In this document: positions 24,988 through 37,100 of the stretch, piece by piece | Layout: every line of letters begins with the position of its first letter | Position numbering within the stretch: the stretch's first letter is position 1 | DNA from: Mangifera indica | Taxonomy: Eukaryota > Streptophyta > Magnoliopsida > Sapindales > Anacardiaceae | Direction of reading: 5' to 3' | Assembly: GCF_011075055.1 (NCBI RefSeq) | Contig: NC_058151.1 | Location: 10,806,251 to 10,870,250 of the forward strand | DNA length: 64,000 bases | Made by a program: the position numbers and the translations under genes | Notes under the pieces: generated by a model | Told to the model about the DNA's origin: nothing | The model's database searches: none | Seen by the model: the letters and a program-made list of their open reading frames with translations, nothing else

Positions 24988-25572
24988 TCAAATTTGTTAT
25001 TTAGAATTTTATTATGTATTAAGAGAACAACTATTTTGGTGCAAAGAATCAACACCATTATTATGACTCTATATACACCTAAATTGTAATCCATATATTT
25101 ATTTTTGAGTAATATTATATGTATATATTTTTTATATATAATTTAAATATATAAGATTATTTTAACTTTAATTCAAGATTATTCAATCACATAATGATAT
25201 ATCTATATACTCAAATTTACATAAAAAAATATATATGTATAGTTTTATTAATTAATTTAATATTATTTGCATATTTATTGCTTTAGATACCAATAATATT
25301 ATGTTATTATAAAATTATATATTATTTTTTTTAATTTAAAACTATTTAACTACATAATAACACTCTAATTATTATTTACACTACATTGAACATAAAATAT
25401 AATAGATTAATACTAAACCATAAATTTAAAAAATAACATCATCTTCAACAAAAATGCCATAAAAATCCAATAAAAAAGGTTGGCTGACGTAGGATAAGTG
25501 TTGATAGGATTGTGATATCGTTCACAAGAATGTTGAGAATTAATATTGTTCAACGTACGCAAAAAGATAAAT
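24988..25572. other. AT-rich spacer with an M1 MITE-like copy
   Basis: There is no gene. About 25100-25225 matches the M1 family in its core words (AATTCAAGATTATTCAATCA and ATGATATATCTATATACTCA). The rest is low-complexity AT-rich sequence. Confidence 0.4.
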
Positions 25573-27172
25573 AAAAATTCAATACAATTTACAAAATAAT
25601 TTTTAAAAAACTCAATTGGAATTTTATTAATAATATGATAAATTGAATAATTGATTGATTTTTGAATTATAAAGACTTGAAATCTTCAAATAGACTAATG
25701 ATTCTCCTAACTAAAATAAAAATCCTAACTTTGAAAACTTATTAAATTAGGATATTAGTTTAATTAGAATTAGAAATATTAATTAATTTCAAATTTTAAA
25801 AAGCTTAGACTCTAGAAAATAAATTTAATAGACTCCTAATTAAAATTGAGTTTTCATAAATATGTAATCCTAAAAGCTCTTTATTTTCTAAATTAAAATA
25901 CGATACTTAAATATTAGGAAAACTAATATTAGTAAAATACTTAATTGACTAAATAGGATTAGAAAGTTTGTTTTAAACAAAACTCTACAGAGAAACTTTA
26001 TTTAAACCAAATTTTATTCAACTAGAAATTCTTTTCCCATATGTATAAGGCTTCCTACATGGTTCCAGATCATCTTGCATGCCCATTTCATCATGTCATA
26101 TCATCAAATAAGTTGTCATGTCACATGCCACATCATCCTTGGTTGTCATATCATGTGCCACGTCACCACTTGCTCTTAGCTTGTTTCTTCCATGTTTTTA
26201 ATGTTTTCCTCCCTACTATGCTCTTGGTATAATCCTCCATTAATCCTTTCTTCATTTGCCTCTTTCACCCAACCTCCATCTTGCCTCGAATCATCATTCG
26301 ACATTTTTTCTCTCCATGTTTCAGCTTTATTTTCCCTCCACAAATCGACTGTCTTGGTCCCCATCAATAAACAAGAATTCATTACAATTTGCAAAACAAT
26401 TCTTAAAAAAAACTCAAACTGAATTTTTATTAATAATTTAATAAATTGATTAATGGAATGATTTGATTATAATGACTTGAGCTCTTTTATATAGGTTAAT
26501 AACTTTCCTAATTAAAATATAAATTCTAATTCCACTAGAATAGAAAATTATTAAATTAGTATATTAGTTTAATCAAAATTAGGAATGTTAATTAATTCCA
26601 AATTCTAGAAAACTATAATTATAGGAAATAATACTAATAGACTTTTAATTTAAAATTGAATTTTCTTAAACAAATAATCCTAAAAGCAATTTATCTTTTA
26701 AATTAAAATAAAACTATTAAAATATTAGGGAAACTAATATTAGTAAAATACTTAATTGACTAAACAGAGTTAGGAAATTTATATTAAACCAAACTACACA
26801 AGAAAACTTAATTTAAACTGAATTCCATTAAACTAGGAATACTTTTCCCATATGCATAAAACTTCTTACATGGTTCCACATCATCTTGCATACCTATATC
26901 ATCATGTCATATCGCTAAATAAGCTATCATGTCACATGTCATGTTATCTTCAGTTGTCATATCATGCGTCACATCACTCTCCTGTTCTTAGCTCATTTCT
27001 TCCATATTTTTAATGTTTTCCACTTTATTACCCTCTTGTCATGATTCTCCGTTAATCTCATCGTCATTCGTCTTTTCTAATTAATCTCCCTCTTGCTTCA
27101 AATTATCTTTTAACATATTTTCTCTTCATATTTTAACTATATTTTCCTTTTACAAATTGAATGTCTTGGTCT
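25573..27172. repeat. tandem duplication, two units of about 800 bp
   Basis: Unit 1 is about 25573-26372 and unit 2 about 26373-27172. They match along their whole length in direct orientation. Shared landmarks are an AATTTTATTAATAAT-like start, the TATGTATAAGGCTTCCTACA / TATGCATAAAACTTCTTACA block, the TCATGTCATATC blocks, and the end with GACTGTCTTGG / GAATGTCTTGG. They have diverged by many substitutions, so the duplication is old. Each unit is non-coding; the apparent frames near 26041-26441 are low-complexity. Confidence 0.75.
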
Positions 27173-27740
27173 TTCATCATTGGCTAAATCATGCCTAAAC
27201 ATTAGGAAAACACCATATTGTATCTAAAAGTTGGTCGAATCCAATATGCAAGTGAAAGAATAGAAGATAAACTTGTTGGTACCTAGTCTAAAACCCTATG
27301 TGACTAACTCTTTCATATAATATAAATTAATTGAATCTTGTTTGATTAAGACCCTTTTTTCACAAGGTTTAATTTTCGTATTTATATGATGCAAATGTTA
27401 ACTTTAAATAGAATTCGTGTCGGTTGGAAGATATCGTACAACATATATTAATAAGCATATAATATATAAATTTGCTATTCATATAGCAACATATTTATAC
27501 TCAATGGAGACATCTACCCAATGAGAGGGGTAGTTAGATTCAACCGGTAGTTGAACCAGTAAGCTGTTTACATAAACACTAAACAAAATTTCCTATTTAA
27601 CTATTAAAAATTAAGGACTAAGTTTAACCCAAAACGAATTTGGGTGGGTTGGACCGAGGTAAGTGGACGGTCGAACCACAAAATCTAAATTGGGCTCACA
27701 AAGTAAACAAGAATTGGGCCCAGTTAGAAAAATATACGAA

Positions 27741-27764
27741 CGCTAGAAGGAGGGCTTGAACCTC

Positions 27765-27797
<33 letters not shown>

Positions 27798-27814
27798 AAC
27801 TGAGCTATTCCAGC
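27741..27814 (-). tRNA. tRNA-Asn (anticodon GTT)
   Basis: Read on the minus strand the 74 bases fold as a standard cloverleaf. The acceptor stem is GCTGGAA with TTCTAGC, the D-arm stem GCTC with GAGC, and the anticodon stem TGTGG with CCACA. The anticodon loop is CTGTTAA (anticodon GTT at 27778-27780). The T-arm stem is GGAGG with CCTCC around the loop TTCAAGC. There is no intron and CCA is not encoded, as in plant nuclear genes. A TTTTT run follows on the minus strand near 27728-27733, fitting Pol III termination, and a CAA motif lies upstream. Confidence 0.95.
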
Positions 27815-27884
27815 CTTTGGAAATTGTTTTAAAATTGTTGCATTACCTATATTTTATTGAAAAGTACCAAATAGAGATAAGGTC

Positions 27885-28972
27885 AATTTCACTTATTCAT
27901 ATTTTAAACATATCATTTTGCATTTGAATTCAAAATGTATTAAACATGTACTTTATATGTTTTTCGTATTAAATGTGTATTTTTACCCTTTTTTACATTT
28001 TACATTTTACGTTTTTTATGAATTTTTTAAACTATGAAAGTGTCTTTATATTTTCAATTAATTATCATAATGTTATTACTATATAAAACAAAAAACACAA
28101 TTTTTTATCATCTAGATCTTTAATCTCTTCTGATATTTTTTTTATAATAAGTGAATCTTGATTATATATTATGTTATTAGGTTTAATAATTAATTAGATA
28201 CTTTACATTTAAATTGTTAACCAGAAGATCAATGAAAATTGTTAAAATTATGTTTGACATTATCATATTTTTCGAAACTTATTATTGATAATGTGTCATA
28301 TTAAACTTGTATATATACATTCCGTACATTTTATAAACATATTTTTTTATTTGTTATCATATTATACACATATAATTTACGTCCCTTTTTTCTTGTTCTT
28401 GTATTTACTAACTAGGGTAAAACCACAAATTATTTGCGTTTTAAATATGTCATTCCAAATTTTTGAACCCAAAATATATTGAACGCGTATTTTATACATA
28501 TTTTGTGTTATATATATATTTTTGACATTTACTACGTTTTCTCTTTTTTATGAATTTTTAAAATACGAAAGTGTCCCTTGTATTTTCAATTAATTACCAT
28601 AATGTCATAATTATAAACAACAAAAAACCTAATTTTTTGTCATCCAAATCTCTAATCTCTTTTAATAATTTTTGTAATGATTGAATTTTTATTTTATATT
28701 ATATTATATTAGGTTTAATAGTCAGTTAGATACTTTATATTATTTAAATTGTCAATCAGAATATCTATAAAAAGTGTTAAAATTATTATTGATGTGGTCG
28801 TATTTTTAGAAACGTATTAATGATGATATGTTGTATCAAGGCTATCTATACATATTTCGCATCCAAATTTTATGACCCATTTTTTATAAATATATTTTTT
28901 ACTATTTACCATATTATATCCGTATAATTTTTATACTCTTTCTTTCTCGTTTTCGTATTTACTAATAACTAG
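27885..28972. repeat. tandem duplication, two units of about 540 bp
   Basis: Units of about 27885-28420 and 28421-28972 align end to end. Shared landmarks are the TATTTTCAATTAATTA block (28052 and 28589), the AATTTTTTATCATC / AATTTTTTGTCATC block, the TTAGGTTTAATA block, and the closing CGTATTTACTAA phrase. They are diverged and non-coding. This duplication is distinct in sequence from the one at 25573-27172. Confidence 0.7.
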
Positions 28973-29767
28973 GTTTCACAGGCAGGCAAAGCTTCACACC
29001 ATCAAATTCTGTTAAAATATGTAAATCACAATGAAGGTTATATTTTTGTAGTACTGCAGTAAGCCTTCAAATCTTCGCAGAAATTAAAACTTTCCAAACA
29101 AGGTGCTATGGTTACATGTTTAAGCTCTACAGGTGATCTTGAAATCTCTCATCCTTATTATCTATTTGCACTATCATAGTAAATTGATGTTGTATGACTA
29201 AAACCAGAGATTTCATTATTTTGATGTGTAGATAAAACAATATACAATCTGAAATATTATTAATGTTTCAAACGAAACTTTTTTATGTTGAAAACTTAGA
29301 ATATTCTGAACACATCAATATTACCACAATATAGTGGAAAAGTGCCTTGAAAACTAGAAGAAAGAGACTATTCTTAAATACTCACAGAGTAATCTAAAGT
29401 ACAGAAGAGTGAGCATTAATTATTCGAGATTGACTAACACTTTCCAAAGGATAATAAAAATAATATCATATAAGGTGTTATATTAGCGTAAAAATAACAT
29501 TTTAAGAGTTAAAATGTTTGTGAGATAAATTAAGATCACTAATGTATTTATGTAATTTACAGGCATAGTTATTGTTCAAATTAAGATTTTGCAAGGACCA
29601 TACAACAAATATTAAATTGCTAACTAAGCTATCAATATAAATATATGAATTTTAGTTCATTTAGAGCATGAGATATTCATTTGAACTAAAAGTCTTCTCT
29701 CACTAAAAAATTTCTTTCCTTTTCTCTAGTTTCGGCCAAGGAGCTTTTGACTTGGTTTTATTGGCTA
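28973..29767. other. gene-free stretch
   Basis: AT-rich sequence with no exon-like frame, RNA gene or paired repeat that I could recognise. Confidence 0.35.
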
Positions 29768-30147
29768 GGTCCACCCATGATGGGTCGATCCAACCCGATT
29801 TATTTTATTTAACTGTCAAAGGTAGTTATAAGAGAGGGAGTTAGAGGGTAGTTAAACATACATTATATTGTTCAAACAACCTACCAAAAAAAAAATGATG
29901 AGATTACGCTATTTTTTATCTATCAGAATAAAAACAATACTCTTTCTTCTCTTGTAAAACCAAAGCATAGTAATCTGGTCTTCCATAAAAATGTAAATAC
30001 GTGAAACAAATTAGGTTATGAAAACAACTAACATCAACACTTTATACCGCATTTGAATGGGCTTTGTTGAAACTCGAATCCAGGTATGCCAATTTCTATT
30101 TACTGTAATTCATAAACTTTTGATTTTTGGTATGATTGTTCCCAACA
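29768..30147 (+). repeat. solo LTR of the 16527-24055 copia family
   Basis: It is the inverse of the LTRs at 16527 and 23696, running from GGTCCACCCATGATGGGTCG to a TTCCCAACA end. No primer-binding site, coding remnant or second LTR lies beside it. It is therefore most simply a solo LTR left by recombination, on the + strand. No convincing target duplication was seen. Confidence 0.6.
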
Positions 30148-30381
30148 GGTTTCGTGGACTTCTTTGGATGCTTGACAAGTGTGAAGTTATCCTCTCATCC
30201 TTCATCAAATATTCAAGTTTAAAGTAGGTAAAAATCACTAATCATTCTCCATGTTTTCTATAGCACTAATTATTGCATCTTTGTTACATGCATATTATTT
30301 TTTCATCATTTATTCACCATATTCTTTCACTTGGAACTCACTGCTTTGCCAAAACTAATGGCTAGTGTGAATTGTGGTATG

Positions 30382-30614
30382 ATGGTGGATTTTTTTTGTA
30401 ACTTGGCAATGGATTTTTTTTCTTTTATTTTTTGGTAAGTTGACGATGGATTTTTATTTTAAGTTCGTGGTGGATTTTTTTCTTTAATTTTTGGTAAGTT
30501 GACGATGGATTATTTTCTTTTTTTTTTTTTGTAAGTTGATTGTGGATTTTTTTTTTTTGGTAAATTGATGGTGAATTAATTTTTATACTTATTTTTTTGG
30601 TAAGTTGAAGGGGA
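30382..30614. repeat. T-rich minisatellite
   Basis: About six imperfect units of roughly 30-55 bp, each containing a long T-run, GGTAAGTTGA and CGATGGA-like words. It lies about 580 bp upstream of the dsRBD gene start. The low-complexity minus-strand frame across it is not a gene. Confidence 0.6.
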
Positions 30615-30689
30615 AAATTTTTATTAATTTTAAGTACTAAATAAATTATTTTTCCTACTTTCATAATTAATAGATATAAAATTTAATTT

Positions 30690-30935
30690 TGAACCATAGC
30701 GTAATATAATATGCATATACTTTTAATAATATAATTGAATACATAAATAACATATATATAACTATATTATTTTATTTTTAATTCAAAATTATTAATCATT
30801 ATATAAACACATAATATATTTATATTTAATTATGTATTTAAAAATAATAAAATAATATATATTCACATTAAATACATAAATAAATATATATTATTATATG
30901 GGTACATGACATATATAAATATATATTTATTTATA
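30690..30935. repeat. AT-rich MITE-like repeat (family M1)
   Basis: It contains the family core TTTTAATTCAAAATTATTAATC with flanking ATAT-rich arms arranged as inverted repeats. It is degenerate. Confidence 0.4.
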
Positions 30936-31057
30936 AATTTAAAATAAATACCCGTAGTACTACCTACTAAAAAATATATGGACTAAACAATAAGATGTAT
31001 TATAGGAGCTCGAAGACCCAATCGAATCCTAGAAAAATTTCATGGAGTATTGTACGA

Positions 31058-31067
31058 TATATAAATA
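31058..31067 (+). promoter_or_regulatory. candidate TATA box of the dsRBD gene
   Basis: TATATAAATA lies about 137 bp before the ATG at 31195. A CT-rich leader (ACTCTCATCTCTC near 31139) follows, as is common at plant start sites. Confidence 0.4.
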
Positions 31068-31194
31068 CTATTTTAAACCGTGGGCCAAGGTAAATCTAGG
31101 GACAAAAGAAAAGAAGCATCTCTAAATAGAACAATTTCACTCTCATCTCTCATTTACGCTCACGTTTGCCTGCAGCCCTACGTTCATCCCACTT

Positions 31195-34100
31195 ATGGCT
31201 GAATTTTTAAAAAATCTACCCCAACCCCAGCTCCCAACTCCGACTCCGGCGCCAGCTGCCGATCCTTATCAACCTCCGACTCAATCCGTGGCTCCTGTTC
31301 CTGCTCAATCATTGGCTCCGGCTCCGGCTCCGGCTCCTGCTCAATTATCGGCACCGGTGCCAGCTCAATCTCCAGGTCCGGCTCATTCAGTTTCTCACGA
31401 TCATACTCAAACTTTGGCTCCTGGGCCGGCTCAAGGATCGAGTCTTGTTGCTGAATCGGCTCCGGTTGCCACCCTTCCTAATCGTAAGTTTACATTTTAA
31501 ACTTTAAGGTGCACTTCAGATAATTAGTTGCTATTTATTGCCGACAATATTTGGAACGAGAAAAGGTATATTTTTCGCGGGCTAAAGGGAGAAATTTTTA
31601 ATTCTAAAAAGAGGTTTTATTATGTCATCTTTGCTTTGTATTTTTATTTATTAGTTTCCTGGGTTGGGTTTTCTTAGCTCGCACATACAGGTTTTCATTT
31701 TAACCATCTGTATGAAATTATTGCGTCATTTGTTGGTCTAACCATTGTGTTTTAGTTGAAGGGGTTGGATATTTGATAATGTTATTTTTTAAATGTGTTT
31801 ATTCTTGAATAATGTGGTTTCATTGCACATGTTCTGAAAAAATTGTGCGGATGCATATTTCAGAGCTCTTTTCACTGAGATCCTTCTTTTGAATGTACCC
31901 TCGTGGGGTGTACTTAATAATTAAATTACTAAGTGATAGCCATGTCATTGGTTAGTCTGTTTTGGCTGGATATTATGCTAATGATTGTTGAAACAATACC
32001 TGGTAATGATTTAAAGTCATAAACGTTGTTCAGGCATTTCAGAGCACTTGATGCACAAGAACCGCTTGCAAGAGTATGCACAAAGATCAGGTATACAACT
32101 CCCAGTTTATCAAACCATCAATGTTGGTGGATGTCCTCATGCTCCACAGTTTCATTCAACTGTCTTTGTCGATGGAGAAGCTTATTCATCTCCCAACACC
32201 TTCGCACATCGAAAAGCAGCAGAACAGGATGCTGCCAAGTTTGCTTTAGAGAATATAGTAAAGAAAGTTAAGGATCAGGGATGTCCTCTTATTATTGGGG
32301 TATGTTGCATAAGTTATATCAAGTTCCATTGGTGCACCTATGTTAGATTTTAATTTTGGAGTTTCCATTTGAATTTGTTCATATAGTGAAATGTAGCTAG
32401 TCAAACAAATTTAATAGGTGCTTGATAAACATACAACTATTTTTTATGATATGTAGTAGTTACTCTTATAATCATCCATCGTAGCCAGGAGGAAGTAACT
32501 TTGATAATAAATTTATATTAATATTTGTTGATTTGAGGACTCTTTTGAATTATCTAGTTGCTTTTTTTTTTTCTTTTTTTACATTATTATTTTGAGCTGT
32601 CTTGACCTTTTTTTGTATAGTCCACATGCAAACACTTTTTCACCTTTTTTTATATCTTCTTATATAAAATTATATCTTTTATGTGCTCAGTTGAAAATAA
32701 AAAAGTCCATTTCTTACAATGTGCACAACATTTTGTTGGTGCTTTACAATTTGGTCATGAAACTTCTATATGCTTACTAGTTTGAGGATTTTTTGTTTAT
32801 ATGCTAGCTTCTACAGAGATATAAACAAGTCATAGGAATTCAAAGTTATAAAGGAATAATTTTCCACATGTAAAGTTGTGTTCTTCTTTCTAGGTTTTTA
32901 AGAGGTGTTATGACCAACACCTTGCTTTTACGTTTACCAGATTTCACAAGTTTGCAATATCTTTTACAACATTCTATGTTATATGTTTGTGTTTTCCTTA
33001 TCCTTTCTTATTAATCAATATCTGAGAAATTGTTGTTCGGCAAAGTGTTAGTGATCTCCCTTACTGCCATATCTTTTAGGGCTATACTGCCACAACATTC
33101 AGGCTTAAGTCAGGTCATTTTTTTGTATTTTCAACGAGGTCAACTATTGCATTGGGGAACTTGATCCACATAATGCCTTGTTCATTGTTTATTTCATTGT
33201 CTCTTTATTTGGATTTTGGTTTTTAACCTGGTGATTTAAGTCTATTAGCCCAATTAGATGTAGGTAGACAAACAAATTTGTGTATATTTATGCTAACATC
33301 ATTATGTCCATGTATGCCTATACATATCTTGCAAAATATAACAAATTCTTATGTTTTTTAGCTTTCTTTTCCCCCTTTTATCTAGTATCACAATGTTATT
33401 GTATTTGTTTTAAGAGGTTTTATCTATCAAAATTATGAAAAAGTGATTGAGAATTGTGAAATCTAGAATATGTTCCCATATATTGTCTCTCATTTTTCTT
33501 CTTCATGGACCTCCCAAGTTCCATATGCCTTTTGCTGCTAATATATATAGTGTTTTCTCTAATTATGAAATATATGTTAATGATTTTTAAACTAATTGGA
33601 GCAAGGGCTGTTGTTGTTTTCTTTAGTGTGAACATATATGCCCAATCATTTAAACTTGTACTGAGGTTAATAAGATATATTTAATTTATGAGTTCTAGGG
33701 GTTGAAGAAGTAGCAATTTTTCCATATTTGTAGTAATGATTCAGAATTATCAAGTCCATATGACATGGACAGATATTACTTATGAATACGATTGTTCTTA
33801 TTATACTATGCTAATATGCTTAGTTTTAGTATCAAATTTTGCAGCATGAAAATATTTGTCTTCTATATTTGTTGTTTACTTGTATTGTTTAGCTAAAATT
33901 GCATTGGACATTAACTTTGACCACTTTGTTAATATTATTCTCATGGTCCAGGATACAATATTCTGCAAACTTATCTTGAATGAATTTGCAGTGAAGAGGA
34001 ATTTAGAAAAACCTTCTTATACTACCACTCGACCAAATGGTTTGCTTCCGGTTTTTGTATCGTCTGTGGTTTTTGATGGTGATACTTATACTGGAGAACC

Positions 34101-37100
34101 TGGTAAAAACAAGAAAGAAGCTGAACAATTGGCAGCACGAGCTGCTATCATCTCACTATTGGGTATTGTTAAGAAAAACAAATCTCTTCTTATTTAGGAA
34201 ATCGTAGATTGTTACTATTTTGTTAGGGATTTAGATTCAATTTTATTATTTAGTTTATTTTCATATGATTTGTTTCCTATTTTTCAATAGGAAAATCAAT
34301 CAAATTAGTTCCTAGTTTCCACAATTAGTTAGTTTCTAATTCTATGTTTTATTATCATTTGTATATAAATCAAGATTAGTCCTAAAGAACAATAAGATTA
34401 ATTTACCATTCAATTTGTATCATGGTATCAAAGCCCTCAGCTCATTGTTCTTCTTAGACTAGGCATTTTTTTCTCTTGATCTTCAACCTACAACCCTCCT
34501 AATATCACCCTTAAGATCGCAAAACCATAATGGACGCAATCTTGACAAACAACATATCGGAAACAGTGGCGACAACTACATTTGACGGAGGAGATGTCAT
34601 AGTTCAAAGTAGCAAGTTGCAAAACATCCAAGCAGTGTATAGGTTGACGAGAAGAACTATTTGAAGTGGTCTAATTGGTTTGCACTTTCTTAAAGGGAAG
34701 AGGCAAGATGAGGCCTAAAGAAAGGGATTTAAAATCTTGACTGTCTAATTGGTTTGCACTTTCTTAAAGCAGTGTATACTCGGAACTAGGCTTAAAGAAA
34801 GGGATTTAAAATTTTCTGTTTGGGATGAAGAGGACTTTATGGTGATGTCTTAGGTATGAAATTCGATGGTGCCGAAGATAAGTGATATTGTTATGTTTAT
34901 TAGTATTGTCAATGAGATCTGAGAGACCGTTAAGATTATGTATTCAAAAGTCTGTGATGCTGCCCAAATTTATGAGATCAAAATTGAAGTGATGACTATC
35001 AAACAGGTAACTCGTTTGATCACCGATTACTCTAATCTCTTGTAAACATTATGGCATGAGATGAATTATTATCACTGTATCCAGATGAAGTGTACCGATG
35101 ATGCGACCTTAGAGGTTTGTTGAAAATGAGAGAATCAATTATTTTCTTATTGGTTTGAATTTTGAATTTGATGTAGTTTGAGTACAAATTCTCGAGATAA
35201 AGGATTTGCTCTCCTTAAATGCAATCATTGCCATTATTCGTGCTGAAGAAGGGGAAAAGTAATGCTCGATTCACTTACTATAAAAGGATCAACCTTGGTG
35301 TTTATGGGGTATCAAATGCAAAAAAATTGGTTCAGGTCAATATTCTAATGAATCTTTGAAGTAATTTGACCCATCGAAGGTAGAAAATAAGGACTCTTTG
35401 TGGTGCAATTATTGTAGAAAGGTTGGTCACATATTAGACAAGTGTTGGAAATTTCATGGTAAACCTCCTAGGAATGTATAATCAAAGTGGTAGGGATAAA
35501 CATATGTGACAAATACTCAACAAACAACTGAAGAGAGTCATCACATTCAAGATAGTTGAGTTTAACAGAGAAGAGATTGAAATTTGAGAATTTTGTTCAA
35601 GTAGGAACAAGTAGTTGTATGGTCTTTACTAGTGTTACTTCCCCTTTTCATGCACTTAATGCTTTGGATATAACGCACCCAAACATATGGATAGTTGCCT
35701 CAAGAGCCATAGACCATATGACTTATTTTTCCGACAAATTTGTTTCATATATGCCATGCCTAAGTAATTGGAAAATGACCATTGTTGATGGTTCAGTAAC
35801 CACCATTGTTGGTTAAGGAGATGTTCATATAAGTAATTATATCACTCTAATAATAGTACTTTATGTGTCTAGACTGTTTACTAATCTTGTGTCAATCTAA
35901 AAACTCGCCAAAGATTCCAATTGTAGTTTTATTTTTCATCACCTCATTGTGAGTTACAAGAGAAAAGCATGAAAAGGATGATTGGACATGCTAGAGAGAG
36001 ATGGGCTTTACTACCTTGAAGAAACTAGTGGGCAAGCTAATCTAACGATCGCTTCACCCTCATCATCCAAATCAATAAAGACAATTTGGCTTCACAAACC
36101 TTTGTCTTGGTCATCTCCTTTAATATTCTCGAAATAATGTTTCCTTTATTATTCAAAGGATTAGTTGTTGAAGATTTTTATTGTAATGTCTGTGAACTTG
36201 TAAAACATGAACAAGTTCAATTCCCAATTAGTAATAGAAACAATCTTTGCCCTTTTATAATTGTTCATAGTGACTTTTAGGGGCTATCCACTACTGCTAA
36301 TTTTTATGGGTTCGGATGGTATGCATCCTCTATTGATGACTATACCCGTGTGACATGATTATTTCTATTGAAACATAAATCTAAGGTGAGTTCAATATTT
36401 CTAGTCTTCTACAATATGATCCAAACATAATTTAATGTTTCAGTAAAAAAATTTTCTTTGGATACTGCAAAAGATTATTTTAATCAATTTTTAGCTCTTT
36501 ATTTTCAGGAAAATGGTATAATTCATGAGTTGTTATGTGTCAATACATTTTAGCAAAATAGAGTTACTGAAAGGAAATCAGACATCTTCTAGCCATTTCA
36601 AGAGCATTTCTATTTTAAAATAATGTTCCAAAACAATATTGGGGTGAAGCAGTTTTGATAGTTACCCATCTTATAAACAGATTACCCTAAAAAAGCCTTG
36701 ATTCCCAAAGTCTGGTACAACTCCTCACAAAAGTTTTTTTCCCATTTTTAGTGTCTCAAATGGTTTGATCTCTAAAATCTTTGGTTGGGTGTTCTTTTTA
36801 CATGTCCATTCTCAAACAAGTGGCAAACTTGACCCATGGGCCTCACATGCATCTTTGTTGGTAACTCTTCCACTAAAAAAGATTGTAAGTGTTATCACAC
36901 TCAAATGGAGAAGTTCTATATTTCTATCAATGTCACATTTGTTGGAAATGAACCTTGTTTTGCTAGCCCTTCTCTTCAAGGGGACATATTACTCTTGGAA
37001 GAAAAGAACAATTCATGTTCCTTTCCTGAGTTTCCAAAGTCTTCGATTCTAGTCTCTACTCCTATTGTATCTCATACTTTTACTCTACTTGAGTCTGAAT

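Noticed and set aside
26041..26441. Several overlapping open frames on both strands
   Set aside because: They fall within unit 1 of the tandem duplication or cross into unit 2, and are not kept in the partner unit.
30425..30664. 79-residue Lys-rich minus-strand frame
   Set aside because: It is the translation of the T-rich minisatellite.
32592..32780. 62-residue frame in intron 2 of the dsRBD gene
   Set aside because: Intronic AT-rich sequence; the exons on both sides join in frame without it.
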